Positions 35,956 through 49,517 of a stretch of 64,000 bases of DNA are shown piece by piece. The stretch comes from Dipteris shenzhenensis (lineage: Eukaryota; Polypodiophyta; Polypodiopsida; Gleicheniales): assembly GCA_047967505.1 (NCBI GenBank), contig CM106539.1; one strand, given 5' to 3'. Numbering within the stretch: position 1 is the first letter of the stretch; every line of letters starts with the position of its first letter. A model generated the notes under the pieces. That model had not been told where the DNA came from and made no database searches. It saw only the letters and a program-made list of their open reading frames with translations. The position numbers and the translations under genes are program-made.

Positions 35956-37516
35956 ATGTTAGACATGGGATCAAGTCGCTCATCCGACGAGTACGGACAG
36001 CCTCGCAGGAGGAGAGCTCATGATCTATATGCTCCAGAGGACTTTGATTCCTCTCAGGCGACTACCCCGAGGACTACCCCTGGTCCGACTCCTCTCGGAC
36101 CTAGCACTACGACTACCCCTGCCGACTCCTCTTCCACATAGCACTACGACTACCCCTCGGGGAACTCCTTTGCTAGCCGCGCATGGCTCTGTCGGGAGTC
36201 CCGATGAGTTTGTAGCACAGATGAGCGATGAGGAGGCAGCGAGATTCTTCTCTCTGCTCTCTCAGAGGACCTCATCAATTCCTTCCCCTACACCGACAGG
36301 TGGATGTACTGCCCAGCCATCCCCTCGCGCCCCTTCGACCGTGGGATCATCACCTGCGCATGCCTCTCGCAAGGGAAGGAAGAGTAGGATGGGTGGCTCA
36401 TGTTGTGCTGACTCGAGAGATGTAGACGAGTCAGCACACTCACGCTCCTTTAGGTCTCCACTTGGTCCGGAGACACAGTATCAGTCAGGCCCCTTTCCCT
36501 CTCCTACTCCCACTGCTACTCCTCGCTCTGGAAGCGCTCGCATAGCTTCCACTCCTTCAGACTCTGCTACCGTCAGTCCCCCTTACTCATCAGGGGATCT
36601 CTCCTATCAAATCACATCTGCCGGAGAGATAATAGAAGATAAAAAGGACAAAGCAGTGATGGCTGCCATGAGAAGGTTGATGAGTCATCACTTCAAGAGC
36701 GGCATAAATACTGATTGGCGGTATCAAGATGCCTAAAAGAAGTAGGCAGTGATCGATGAGTTAAAACAAAGATACCCTAATCCGCCAAATGTGGAGTTTA
36801 ATGATGATTATATATATGCGAGAGCGCATGGGTTTGGTCCTGAAGCATCGTAGATCAACCTTGCGTACTTCCATCACAAAGGAGTTGGCTAAACCTAGCT
36901 AGGCAGACAAAGCTGATTGGAAGTACTTCAAGAAGCAACATAGGGACCATCCCGAAATGTTCGAGGGTCAGAGGAGGGCTGCGAAGAGATGGCTGGACAT
37001 CGTAGGTACTTCGCACTTTGGTGCAGGCAGACGGTATGCGTTTGAGGCAACCGTGGTAAGTCTACTTCTTCTCATTTAATGTATTGTTCTATTTGTTTTA
37101 CTACATATTACATGCACTTTAGCTAACTCTACTCTCGTAAATTGGATCCACAGCAAGCTGCAATGGGTCGTCTTCCTACAGATGCAGAGACACGACGTGC
37201 ATTTCGGATAGGAACAAAGCCGTGGTTCATTGAGCAAGAGGCAATGGGAGCGACGGTCGATTGGGCTGAGGTGGCTGCTCGCACGGTATAAGTTTACTCC
37301 TACTTGTAATCTCTCTTTTTAATTTAAGTTTCAATCTAATTTTTTATTTATATGGTTCACTCTTAGGGTCAAAGCTCAAGCATCCCATCATCGGAGGCGA
37401 GCGATCAATAGGGCCAAGGATCAAACGCAGGAGGCGAGGACGAGGGAGAAGACGCAGGTGTCGAGGACCAAGGAACAGGCCAACAAGATGAGGATGATTC
37501 GGATTCGGATGAGTAG
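35956..37516 (+). pseudogene. Decayed right-arm copy of the CACTA-linked gene, copy 2
   Basis: Lesions are shared with the other copies. Codon 7 is AGT (Ser) instead of CGT (Arg), and a silent CAC to CAT change occurs in the HDLYAPEDF stretch at about 36021. Confidence 0.85.
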
Positions 37517-37726
37517 TAGTGGTAGTAGCATTTTGTATATCCGCTCATTTGAGCAATTTTATATCGCCCTTTCGAAAGGGTAATTTTGTTACAAACACTG
37601 TTGTATATGTCCGACATGTATATGCTTTTGTTACTCATCATTTCACAAGAACAATTTTGTATCACCTTGCAAGCAAGGGAAATTTTGTTATAAAAAACTT
37701 TCTTTTGTAATTACAAAAAAAAAAAA

Positions 37727-37781
37727 GGATTAGTGGGGCTAAACAGGGCCAAAAGGAAGCCCTGTTTAGCCCCACTAACCC
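37727..37781. repeat. 55 bp hairpin, right arm, copy 2
   Basis: It has the same stem mismatch as copy 0. Confidence 0.8.
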
Positions 37782-37802
37782 CTTTTTTTTACTTCTGTTA
37801 AT

Positions 37803-38053
37803 CGTTGCTATATAGCGACGTTTACTAGTGTCGCTATATAGCGACGATTAACAGTGTCACTATATAGCAACGTTTGCATCGTCGCTATATAGCGACGTTT
37901 GCCAGAGTCGCTATATAGCGACGCTTTATAGCGACGGTCCTTTTTCGACGCTTTTAGCGACACTTATAGCGACGTTTGCGCCCGTGAAAAAAAAAAAATT
38001 TAATGTAAAAAGCATCGGTATTTTTGTCGGAAAATGGCCTATGCCTTGTAGTG
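37803..38053. repeat. Right terminal region of CACTA copy 2
   Basis: The five-palindrome array is 37803-37922 and the TIR is 38026-38053. Confidence 0.85.
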
Positions 38054-38323
38054 TTGGAAAGAGAATATCGTGTCTGTTTAACCTTTTGGCACTGCTTTTA
38101 GATCACATCAAACAACAATAATTAGTGTTCTTGACTTGTGTGTGAGACAACTCTTAATAGAGGGGGAGTGTAGAAAGGAGCAAGGGAGGGACCTATCCGA
38201 GATAATGACACAGGGATTGGAAGTCTGCGACTGAGAGGGACAAAGCCTGTGAGACAATGAGAGAGATTGGAGACGTCAAGAGAGACTACAAATAGAAAGA
38301 TATTGGAGACATCGAGAGACATT

Positions 38324-38374
<51 letters not shown>

Positions 38375-38764
38375 ACGTCTCTAAAAGGCCAAATGGCCTA
38401 TGAGACTAAAACAATTGATACATCTTCTAGTGTTGTCTCATCAAAGAGAACAACAAAATAAATAAGCTGAAAGCTGAGAGCTACTAAAGGTTCTTACAGT
38501 CAAAGGGACTGCAAGTGACCCAAAACTAATGAAATACCAAGCAAGTATTCTAAAAAGTACCAATTGATCAGCATAGGCAGAAAGCTAATCAATAGAAAGG
38601 TTACACTCTTCTCATGTCAAAAATCCCAATCATGGGCAGCTTTAGGATCTCATAACTCGGTGCCACACGTTTCCGATGTTTGGCAATGATGGCACAGATC
38701 CTCATCCAGAAATTAAAAATCCTCATTGTATTGATTAAAAATCCTCACGACTTCTACTAAGCTG

Positions 38765-38813
<49 letters not shown>

Positions 38814-39536
38814 ACTAGAGGGACATCGAGAAATTAAAAATCCTCATTGTATTGATTGGAGATCATAGAATCCTCAATGTGGGGGGAAGAAGGGCCTCTT
38901 TTTGCAAAATACTACTATACTATTTAGTACTAAATGGCTTCTCAAAACTCTACCATTTTTTGCCAAAAAGAGTACCTTTTACATACACCGTAGCGTGCTT
39001 TCACCCAACTTAATGTTGTTACTTGCCATAATTTTTTTTAAAAGAATGGTCCATAGTCTAATTGAAAAGAATTCAAAAAAGGAAGGAGAGCCTGGGAAGG
39101 AGGGGATAAAGAGGAGATTGATTAATGAGGATTTCCCTCAATTTATGATGGGAGGGACCCTGTTCCCTCTTATTTATAAGGGTATGAACCCACTCATTTT
39201 ATGTTTTTCACAAAATCCTCAAGAGCTTAATGGAAAGACCATATGAGCTCTCAAGAAATTACTTTCTAAAGGCCCTTAATATCAATAAATTATTCCATAG
39301 ACATAAACTCACATAAAGAGAAAGAATGCAGTAGGCAAAACATTTTAGGTACCCTTCAATCCATGCTCTAGTCTAGAATATTGATTCAAGATATCTACCA
39401 CCTTCTAGTGCCCTTGATCAAAGTATGATCCATACTCTATGTGTGGCAAGCTCCATATGTGTCAAAAATGCAAAAATTTTTCAGCATCTAGAGCAAAGCT
39501 GAATAAACCCATGTAAAAATTGAAATTTGGTATGGA
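38054..39536. other. Inter-element spacer 2 (1483 bp)
   Basis: GA tracts are at 38329-38371 and 38768-38811. It is the same length as spacer 1, with no added feature. Confidence 0.7.
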
Positions 39537-39836
39537 CACTACAAGGCATAGGCCATTTTCCGACGGAAATACCGACGCTTTTTACATTAAAAATTTTTTT
39601 TTTCACGGCGCAAAGGTCGCTATAAAAGTCGTTAAAATCATCGGAAAAGGAGCGTCGCTATAAACCGTCGCTATATAGCGACGCTGTTAATCGTCGCTAT
39701 ATAGCGACGATGCAAACGTCGCTATATAGCGACGATGCAAACGTCGCTATATAGCGACTCTGATAATCGTCGCTATATAGCGACACTGGTAAACGTCGCT
39801 ATATAGCGACACTGGTAAACGTCGCTATATAGCGAT
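39537..39836. repeat. Left terminal region of CACTA copy 3
   Basis: The TIR is 39537-39564 and the seven-palindrome array is 39666-39836. Confidence 0.85.
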
Positions 39837-39858
39837 GATTAACAGAAGTTTAAAAAAA

Positions 39859-39913
39859 GGGTTAGTGGGGCTAAACAGGGCTTCCTTTTGGCTCTGTTTA
39901 GCCCCACTAACCC
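39859..39913. repeat. 55 bp hairpin, left, copy 3
   Basis: It has the same stem and loop as in copy 1. Confidence 0.8.
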
Positions 39914-40113
39914 TTTTTTTTTTTTTGTAATTACAAAAGAAAGTTTTTTATAACAAAATTTCCCTTGCTTGCAGGGTGATACAAAATTGTTCTTGTGAAC
40001 GATGAGGAAGAAATGCATATACATATACAACTGTGTTTGAAACAAAATTACCCTGTGAAAGGGCGATACAAAATTGCTCTAACGAGCGGATATACAAAAT
40101 GCTACTACCACTA

Positions 40114-41698
40114 CTAATCCGAATCCGAATCCGAATCGTCTTGTTGGGCTGTTCCTTGGTCCTCGGCACCTGCATCTTCTCCCTCGTCCCCGACACCTGC
40201 GTCTTCTCCCTCGTCATCGGCACCTACGTCCGATCCTTGCCCGTGTTGATCGCTCGTCTCTGATGATGGGACGCTTGAGCTTTGACCCTAAGAGTGAACC
40301 ATATAAATCGAAAATTAGATTGGAACTTAAATTAAAAAGTGAGATTACAAGTAGGAGTAAACTTATACCGTGCGAGCAGCCACCTCAGCCCAATCGACTT
40401 TCGCTCCCATTGCCTCTTGCTCAATGAACCACGGCTTGGTTTCTATCCGAAATGCGCGCCGCGTCTCTGCATCCGTAGGAAGACGACCCATCGCAGCTTG
40501 CTGTGGATCCAATTTACGAGAGTTAGAGTTAGCTAAAGTGCATGTAATATGTAAGTAAAACAAATAGAACAATACATTAAATGGAAAGAAGTAAACTTAC
40601 CACGGTTGCCTCGAATGCATACCGACCGCCTGCACCAAAGTGTGAAGTACCTACGACATCCAGCCGTCTCTTCGCAGCCCTCCTCTGACCCTCGAACATT
40701 TTGGGATGGTCCCTATGTTGCTTCTTGAAGTACTTCCAATCAGCTTTGTCTGCCCAGCTGGGTTTAGCCAACCCCTTTGTAATGGAAGTACGCATGGTTG
40801 ATCTGCGATGCTTTAGGACCAAACCCATGCACTCGAGCATATAACTATTATTAAACTCCACATTTGGCGGATTAGGATATCTTTGTTTTAACTCATCGAT
40901 CACCGCCTGCTTCTTTTGGGCATCTTGATACCGCCAATCGATATTTATGCCGCTCTTGAAGTGATGACTCATCAACCGCCTCATGGCGGCCATCACTGCT
41001 TTGCCCTTTTTGTCTTCTATTATCTCTCCGGCAGATGTGATTTGATAGGAGAGATCCCCTAATGAGTAAGGGGGACTGACGGTAGCAGAGTCTGAAGGAG
41101 TGGAAGCTGCGCGACCGCTTCCGAATCGAGGAGTAGCTGTGGGAGTAGGAGAGGGAAAGGGACCTGACTGATACTGTGTCTCTGGACCAAGTGGAGACCT
41201 AAAGGAGCGTGAGTGTGCTGACTCGTCTACATCTCCTGAGTCAGCACAACATGAGCCGCCCATCCTACTCTTCCTTCCCTTGCGGGAGGCATGCGCAGGT
41301 GATGATCCCGCGGTCGAAGGGGCGCGAGGGGATGGCTGGGCTGTACGTCCACCCGTCGGTGTAGGGGAAGGAATTGCGGAGGTCCTCTGAGAGAGCAGAG
41401 AGAAGAATCTCGCTGCCTCCTCATCGCTCATCTGCGCTACAAACTCGTCGGGAGTCCCAACAAAGCCATGCGCGGCTAGCAAAGGAGTCCCCTGAGGGGT
41501 AGTCGCAGTGCTACGTGGAAGAGGGGTCGGACCAGGGGTAGTCACAGTGCTAGGACCGAGAGGAGTCGGACCAGGGGTAGTCCTCGGGGTAGTCGCCTGA
41601 GAGGAATCAAAGTCCTCTGGAGCATATAGATCGTGAGCTCTCCTCCTGCGAGGCTGTCCGTACTCGTCCGATGAGCGACGTGATCCCATGTCTAACAT
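40114..41698 (-). CDS. CACTA-linked plant-transposase-like protein, left arm, copy 3
   Basis: Exons are 41698-40601, 40500-40369 and 40287-40114. One substitution against copies 0-2 at 41183 changes a proline codon from CCG to CCA and is silent; it is a CpG transition. Upstream, a G to T change and an 11 bp shorter polypurine tract do not touch the coding sequence. Confidence 0.75.
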
Positions 41699-41962
41699 AG
41701 ACACAAACACGAAAACAGAAAACAAATAAACAAACATGAGCATTCTCATAGGCATAGGCATAGGCAAGAAGAAAGAATAGGGAAAGGAAAGAAGAGGGAA
41801 AGGAAAGAGGGAAAGATAAGAGGGAAAGAAGATGTAAAGGAAAGAAAAGAATGAGAATGAGGAAATAGAGAATGAGAGAAGGGGAAAGAGATGAGGGAAA
41901 ATAGAGAAGGAGAGAAGGGGGAAATGAGAGAAGGGGGAAATAGAGTGGGAAATAGAGAATGA

Positions 41963-44605
41963 GCTTATGCAAAAATAGAGAATGAGAATAAGCTCCTCTC
42001 ATTCTCTATTTCCGCATAAGCTCCTTCTCTTTTTCCGCATGAGCTTATGCTTATGCTCATCGGTGAGCATGAGCTTATGCTCATGTTTCCGCATATGCGG
42101 AAATAGAGAAGGAGAGAAGCATAAGCTTCTCTCATTCTCTATTTCCGCATATGCTCAAGAAAAAGAGAAAGAGAAAGAGCTTATGCGGAAAAAGAGAAAG
42201 AGCTTATGCGGAAACTCATTCTCTATTTCCGCATAAGCTCCTTCTCTTTTTCCGCATGAGCTTATGCGGATGCTCATGGGTGAGCATGAGCTTATGCTCA
42301 TGTTTCCGCATATGCGGAAATAGAGAAGGAGAGAAGCATAAGCTTCTCTCATTCTCTATTTCCGCATATGCTCACGCATATGCAGAAAGAGAGAAGGAGC
42401 TTATGCGGAAAAAGAGAATGAGAGAAGCATAAGCTTCTCTCATTCTCTATTTCTGCATAAGCTCTTGCGGAAACTTACGCATAAGCTCATGCTCATGCAT
42501 GAGCATAAGCATGAGCTTATGCTTATGCTTATGCTTAAGCATAAGCATAAGCATAAGCTCATGCTTATGCTCATGCGGATATAGAGAAGGAGCTTATGCG
42601 GAAAGAGAGAAGGAGCTCATGCGGAAAGAGAGAAGGAGCTTATGCTCATGCGGAAATAGAGAAGGAGCTTATGCGGAAAAAGAGAATGAGAGAAGCATAA
42701 GCTTCTCTCATTCTCTATTTCCGCATAAGCTTATGCGGAAACTTACGCATAAGCTCATGCTCATGCATGAGCATAAGCTCATGAGCATATGAGCATGAGC
42801 TTATGCTTACTTACGCATAAGCTCATGCTCATGCATGAGCATAAGCATGAGCTTATGCTTATGCTCATGCATAAGCATAAGCATAAGCTCATGCTTATGA
42901 TCATGCGGATATAGAGAAGGAGCTTATGCGGAAAGAGAGAAGGAGCTCATGTGGAAACTTGCGGAAACTTGCGCATAAGCTTATGCGGAAACTTGCGCAT
43001 AAGCTCATGCTCATGCATGAGCATAAGCATGAGCTTATGCTTATGCTTATGCTTAAGCATAAGCATAAGCATAAGCTCATGCGGAAATAGAGAAGGAGCT
43101 TATGCGGAATGAGAGAAGGAGCTTATGCGGAAAAAGAGAATGAGAGAAGCATAAGCTTCTCTCATTCTCTATTTCCGCATAAGCTTATGCGGAAACTTGC
43201 GCATAAGCTCATGCTCATGCATGAGCATAAGCTCATGCTTATGCTCATGCGGATATAGAGAAGGAGCTTATGCGGAAAGAGAGAAGGAGCTCATGCGGAA
43301 ACTTGCGGAAACTTGTGCATAAGCTTATGCGGAAACTTGCGCATAAGCTCATGCTCATGCATGAGCATAAGCATGAGCTTATGCTTATGCTTATGCTTAA
43401 GCATAAGCATAAGCATAAGCTCATGCTTATGCTCATGCGGAAATAGAGAAGGAGCTTATGCGGAATGAGAGAAGGAGCTCATGCGGAAACTTGCGGAAAC
43501 TTGCGCATAAGCTTATGCGGAAACTTGCGCATAAGCTCATGCTTATGCTCATGCGGAAATAGAGAAGGAGCTTATGCGGAATGAGAGAAGGAGCTCATGC
43601 GGAAACTTGCGGAAACTTGCGCATAAGCTTATGCAGAAACTTGCGCATAAGCTCATGCTCATGCGGAAATAGAGAAGGAGCTTATGCGGAATGAGAGAAG
43701 GAGCTTATGCGGAAAAAGAGAATGAGAGAAGCATAAGCTTCTCTCATTCTCTATTTCTGCATAAGCTTAATCGGAAACTTACGCATAAGCTCATGCTCAT
43801 GCGGAAATAGAGAAGGAGCTTATGCGGAATGAGAGAAGGAGCTTATGCGGAAAAAGAGAATGAGAGAAGCATAAGCTTCTCTCATTCTCTATTTCCGCAT
43901 AAGCTTATGCGGAAACTTACGCATAAGCTCATGCTCATGCATGAGCATAAGCTCATGCGGATATAGAGAAGGAGCTTATGCGGAAAGAGAGAAGGAGCTC
44001 ATGTGGAAACTTGCGGAAACTTGCACATAAGCTTATGCGGAAACTTGCGCATAAGCTCATGCTCATGCATGAGCATAAGCATGAGCTTATGCTTATGCTT
44101 ATGCTTAAGCATAAGCATAAGCATAAGCTCATGCTTATGCTCATGCGGAAATAGAGAAGGAGCTTATGCGGAATGAGAGAAGGAGCTTATGCGGAAAAAG
44201 AGAATGAGAGAAGCATAAGCTTCTCTCATTCTCTATTTCCGCATAAGCTTAATCGGAAACTTACGCATAAGCTCATACTCATGAATGAGCATAAGCATGA
44301 GCTTATGGTTATGCTTATGCTTAAGCATAAGCATAAGCATAAGCTCATGCTTATGCTCATTCGGAAATAGAGAAGGAGCTTATGCAGAATGAGAGAAGGA
44401 GCTCATGCGGAAACTTGCGGAAACTTGCGCATAAGCTTATGCGGAAACTTGCGCATAAGCTCATGCTCATGCATGAGCTTATGCTTATGCTTATGCATAA
44501 GCATAAGCATAAGCTCATGCTTATGCTCATGCGGAAATAGAGAAGGAGCTTATGCGGAATGAGAGAAGGAGCTTATGCGAAAAAAGAGAATGAGAGAAGC
44601 ATAAG
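41963..44605. repeat. Left word-repeat block, copy 3 (2643 bp)
   Basis: It carries an extra 56 bp palindromic cassette at 42315-42370 between direct repeats of TTTCCGCATATG, and it lacks the triplicated segment of copies 1 and 2. Confidence 0.9.
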
Positions 44606-45029
44606 CACCATTTCGTCCAACCTCTGTGCTGGACCTTCTTTGGTATATGAGCTTTCTTTTGCTTCAGAAAGCCCTCTTTTCCTTGCTTTGAAGAGTGAGC
44701 TACAAGCCCTCCAAGTTCAGCTTTTCAGTTTTGACAGTTTTGGACAAGTTTTTGAAGATGATGCTACATAAAATGCTACTCTAGCATTTCTGGTTTTTTG
44801 AAGCTTTCAATAACTTCAGTACAAGTTTTGTTTTGACTTGCTAGACCTGGTTCTGATTGGAAAATGTTTATTTCATCCACTTCTATGAAGCATGTAAGAA
44901 GAAGCATCATTGTTTGAAATCTAGTCACTACTATTTGCTACATTAAGTGCTCATATTTTGGAAGTCTTTCAGTTATTTTTGCCTTGTAAGAGAGATAGAC
45001 ACTGCCCAATATCTAGGTTAGACCCTCTC

Positions 45030-45860
45030 ATGGCTACCATATATAATCTTGAGAAGTTCAATGGAAAGGGGTTCCATACATGGCAAATGAAGGTAAAATT
45101 TGCATTAATGCGGGAGAACTTATGGGGACTTGTCAAATCTACTCCTACCGCTTCTTCTACGGCCTCAAATGCTGGGGAATCTTCAGCTCCGACACGACCG
45201 GCAAGGGATCCAGCAAGAGAAGAAAAAGCATATGGTATAATTGCTTTAGCTTTGGGTGATGATTACATACATCATATATCTGACTTGGAGTCTCCATCGG
45301 AAGCATGGCAGAAGCTAGATTTGATTTTTGGTGCAAGCTCTCATATTTCTAAACTATCACTTAAAATCTCTTTCTTTGAATTAAAGATGGCAAGTGATAC
45401 TACTTTAGCTGCCCATGTCAACTATATGCGGAGTCTTATGACTCAGTTAGCTTCTATCAACTCTCCTATCACCCCTGATGATGCTATGGCAGTACTACTT
45501 AAGAGTATGCCTGAAAGCTTTGATCACATTGTAAGCACTTTGAAGAATCTTCCCAATCCAAACCTTGAAGGCATTATCTCAGCTCTCCAAGAAGAAGAAA
45601 GACACATGGAGTTAAGGAAAGGCAATGACACTGCTTATGTTATGAAATTCCAGAAGGGCAAGTACTCTCCTTGCAATCACTGTGGAAAGACAAATCACCT
45701 TTCAAAGGACTGCTTCAAAGTTAATCCATGTAAGCACTGTGGCAAAAACAACCATAGTGAGAAGTTCTGCAGAGCCAAAGCAAAGACAGAAAATGCAAAT
45801 CTACTTACAGTTAATGAGCCTCCACAAGATGAGGCATCCTTTGAAGATTATGCATTTTAA
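45030..45860 (+). CDS. Copia-type Gag, copy 3
   Basis: The translation is identical to copy 0. The alternative upstream ATG is at 44958. Confidence 0.9.
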   Translation: MATIYNLEKFNGKGFHTWQMKVKFALMRENLWGLVKSTPTASSTASNAGESSAPTRPARDPAREEKAYGIIALALGDDYIHHISDLESPSEAWQKLDLIFGASSHISKLSLKISFFELKMASDTTLAAHVNYMRSLMTQLASINSPITPDDAMAVLLKSMPESFDHIVSTLKNLPNPNLEGIISALQEEERHMELRKGNDTAYVMKFQKGKYSPCNHCGKTNHLSKDCFKVNPCKHCGKNNHSEKFCRAKAKTENANLLTVNEPPQDEASFEDYAF

Positions 45861-46232
45861 ATTATCTCTATGTATGCTCCAGATCACTCTTTTTATGTCA
45901 AGGTACTCAGCCTGGATAGTCCTCCAAAATGAATGAAAATAAATTATTGTGTGTTGTGTTTTGTGAACACCTCTGGTCACCTTATGATGTAGGCCATGTG
46001 TATGTTTGTTCCATGGTACCTCCTACAGACATTGTGTGCATGTACATGTCGGAGAGATAACCATTGGAAGGTCTGTTTGTATCCCTTTCTGTTTACCTTA
46101 CACCCAAGGAAACCCTTGCTAGCATGAGAACCTAGCCATAGATTTATCCTTGACCACCATGAGATGGCATGAGAAACTATGAGACTAGATGTATCCTTGA
46201 CATAGCCTGAGGCATCTCCTTGAGGGGGGGTT

Positions 46233-46521
46233 TGTTGGGATATCTCAAGGTGTATGCCTCAGGCACACCTTATGTTTCTATGTGTGAGTGCTAGAGGCAC
46301 AGTTAGGTGCCCACAAGCACAGTTAGGTGGTGGAAAAGCCACATAGGATGATTGAGTGAATCTAGGAGCAGATTGAGGAGATGATTGAGGAGCTTTGAGG
46401 TCATCAGTGATGTCAATGACCTTGTATGAGGTGCCTACTTAAGGACCTCTTTCTTCTTCATTCTATAAGCAAGTATTCTGAGTTTGTGTCCACTCTACTC
46501 TTTCTTTTCAGTATTCCAACA
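46233..46521 (+). repeat. 3' LTR of the gag-only retroelement, copy 3
   Basis: Ends and length are as in copy 0. Confidence 0.85.
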
Positions 46522-49369
46522 GCTCATGCATGAGCATGAGCTTATGCTTAAGTTTCCCCCTTCTTTATTTCTCTATTTCTGCATAAGCTTATGCTTATGC
46601 ATGAGCTTATGCGGAAATAGAGAATGAGAGGAGCATAAGCTCATGCTTATGCTTCTCTCATTCTCTATTTCCGCATATGCTCCTTCTCTATTTCCGCATA
46701 AGCTCATGCATAAGCATGAGCTTATGCGGAAATAGAGAATGAGCCTTCTCTATTTCCGCATAAGCTCATTCTCTATTTCCGCGTAAGCTTCTCTCATTCT
46801 CTATTCCCGCATAAGCTTCTCTCATTCTCTATTTCTGCATATGCTCATTCTCTATTTCCACATAAGCTCATGCATAAGCATGAGCTTATGCGGAAATAGA
46901 GAATGAGAGAAGCATAAGCATATGCTTCATGCTTATGCTTCTCTCCTTCTCTATTTCCGCATAAGCTCATGCTTATGCATGAGCTTATGCGGAAATAGAG
47001 AAGGAGAGAAGCATAAGCTCATTCGCTTTCCCCCTTCTCTATTTCCCCCTTCTCTATTTCGCATAAGCTCATGCTCATGCATGAGCATAAACATGAGCTT
47101 ATGCTCATATGAGCTTATGCTTATGCTAATGCTTAAGCATAAGCATAAGCATAAGCTCATGCTTATGCTCATGCATGAGCATGAGCTTATGCTTAAGTTT
47201 CCGCATAAGCTTATGCGGAAATAGAGAATGAGAGAAGCTTATGCTTCTCTCATTCTCTATTTCCGCATAAGCTCATTCTCTATTTCCGCATAAGCATAAG
47301 CATGAGCTCATGCTTATGCTTATGCTTAAGCATAAGCATAAGCATAAGCTCATGCTTATGCTCATGCATGAGCATGAGCTTATGGTTAAGTTTCCGCATA
47401 AGCTTATGCTTATGCATGAGCTTATGCGGAAATAGAGAATGAGAGTATGCGGAAATAGAGAATGAGAGAAGCTCTCTCATTCTCTATTTCCGCATAAGCA
47501 TAAGCATGAGCTTATGCTCATGCATGAGCATGAGCTTATGCTTAAGTTTCCGCATAAGCTTATGCTTATGCATGAGCCTATGCGGAAATAGAGAATGAGA
47601 GAAGCTTATGCTTCTCTCATTCTCTATTTTCGCATAAGCTCCTTCTCTATTTCCGCATAAGCTCATGCTTATGCATGAGCTTATGCGGAAATAGAGAATG
47701 AGAGAAGCATAAGCTCATTCTCTTTCCCCCTTCTCTATTTCCCCCTTCTCTATTTCGCATAAGCTCATGCTCATGCATGATCATAAGCATGAGCTTATGC
47801 TTATGCTTATGCTAATGCTAAGCATAAGCTCATGCTTATGCTCATCCATGAGCATGAGCTTATGCTTAAGTTTCCCCCTTCTTTATTTCTCTATTTCCGC
47901 ATAAGCTTATGCTTATGCATGAGCTTATGCGGAAATAGAGAATGAGACAAGCTTATGCTTCTCTCATTCTCTATTTCCGCATAGGCTCATTCTCTATTTC
48001 CGCATAAGCTCATGCTTATGCATGAGCTTATGCGGAAATAGAGAATGAGAGAAGCATAAGCTCATGCTTATGCTTCTCTCATTCTCTATTTCCGCATAAG
48101 CTTATGCTTATGCTTCCTATATTCCCTCTTTGGTCTCTTTCCCCCTTCTCTATTTCCCCCTTCTCTATTTTGCATAAGCTCAAGCTTATGCTTATGCTTA
48201 TGCTAGCATAAGCATAAGCATAAGCATAAGCTCATGCTTATGCTCATGCGGAAATAGAAATGAGAGAAGCATTAGCTCATTCTCTTTCCCCCTTCTCTAT
48301 TTCGCATAAGCTCATGCTCATGCATGAGCATAAGCATGAACTTATGCTTATGCGGAAATAGAGAATGAGCTTATGCAGAAATAGAGAATGAGAGAAGCAT
48401 AAGCTTCTCTCATTCTCTATTTCCGCATAAGCTCATGCATAAGCATAAGCTTATGCGGAAACTTAAGCATAACTCATGCTCATGCATGAGCATAAGCATG
48501 AGCTTATGCTTATGCGGAAATAGAGAATGAGAGAAGCATTTCCCCCTTCTCTCATTTCCCCCTTCTCTATTTCCCCCTTCTCTCCTTCTCTATTTCCGCA
48601 TAAGCTCATGCTTATGCATGAGCTTATGCGGAAATAGAGAATGAGAGAAGCATAAGCATGAGCTTTTCTCCTTCTCTATTTCCGCATAAGCTCATTCTCT
48701 ATTTTCGCATAAGCTTATGCTTATGCTTCTCTCATTCCCCCTCATCTCTTTCCCCCTTCTCTCATTTGCATAAGCTCATGCTCATGCATGAGCATAAGCA
48801 TGAGCTTATGCTTATGCTTAAGTTTCCCCCTTCTTTATTTCTCTATTTCCGCATAAGCTTATGCTTATGCATGAGCTTATGTGGAAATAGAGAATGAGAG
48901 AAGCATAAGCATGAGCTTATGCTTCTCTCCTTCTCTATTTCCGCATAAGCTCATTCTCTATTTCCGCATAAGCTTATGCTTATGCTTCTCTCATTCCCCC
49001 TCATCTCTTTCCCCCTTCTCTCATTCGCATAAGCTCATGCTCATGCATGAGCTTATGCTCATGCTTATGCTCATGCATGAGCATGATCTTATGCTTAAGT
49101 TTCCTCCTTCTTTATTTCTCTATTTCCGCATAAGCTTATGCTTATGCATGAGCTTATGCGGAAATAGAGAGTGAGAGAAGCATCTATGCTTATGCATGAG
49201 CTTATGCGGAAATAGAGAGTGAGAGAAGCATCTATTTCCGCATAAGCTCATTCTCTATTTCCGCATAAGCTTATGCTTATGCTTCTCTCATTCCCCCTCA
49301 TCTCTTTCCCCTTCTCTATTTCCCCCTTCTCTCATTCTCTATTTCCGTATAAGCATAAGCATGAGCTTA
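46522..49369. repeat. Right word-repeat block, copy 3 (2848 bp)
   Basis: It has the same length and variants as copy 1. The 62 bp palindrome absent from copy 4 is at 47212-47273. Confidence 0.9.
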
Positions 49370-49517
49370 TTCTCTCTAACTCTTATTCTCTATTTCCCTT
49401 TTCTTTCTCTTCTCTTTCCTTTCCCTCTTCTTTCCCTCTTTCCTTTCCCTCTTCTTCTTCTTGCCTATGCCTATGCTTATGTTTGTTTTTTTGTTTTTTG
49501 TTTTCGTGTTTGTGTCT

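Larger units (their letters stand above)
26062..38053. mobile_element. CACTA element, copy 2, complete, 11992 bp
   Basis: TIRs lie at 26062-26089 and 38026-38053. The length is identical to copy 1. Substitutions that set it apart from copy 1 include C to A just after the start of the right-arm pseudogene (codon 7 changes from Arg to Ser) and CAC to CAT in its codon 22. Flanks are again GGA and TTG. Confidence 0.9.
44606..46521 (+). mobile_element. Gag-only Copia-type remnant, copy 3
   Basis: Length and structure are the same as in copy 1. Confidence 0.8.
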
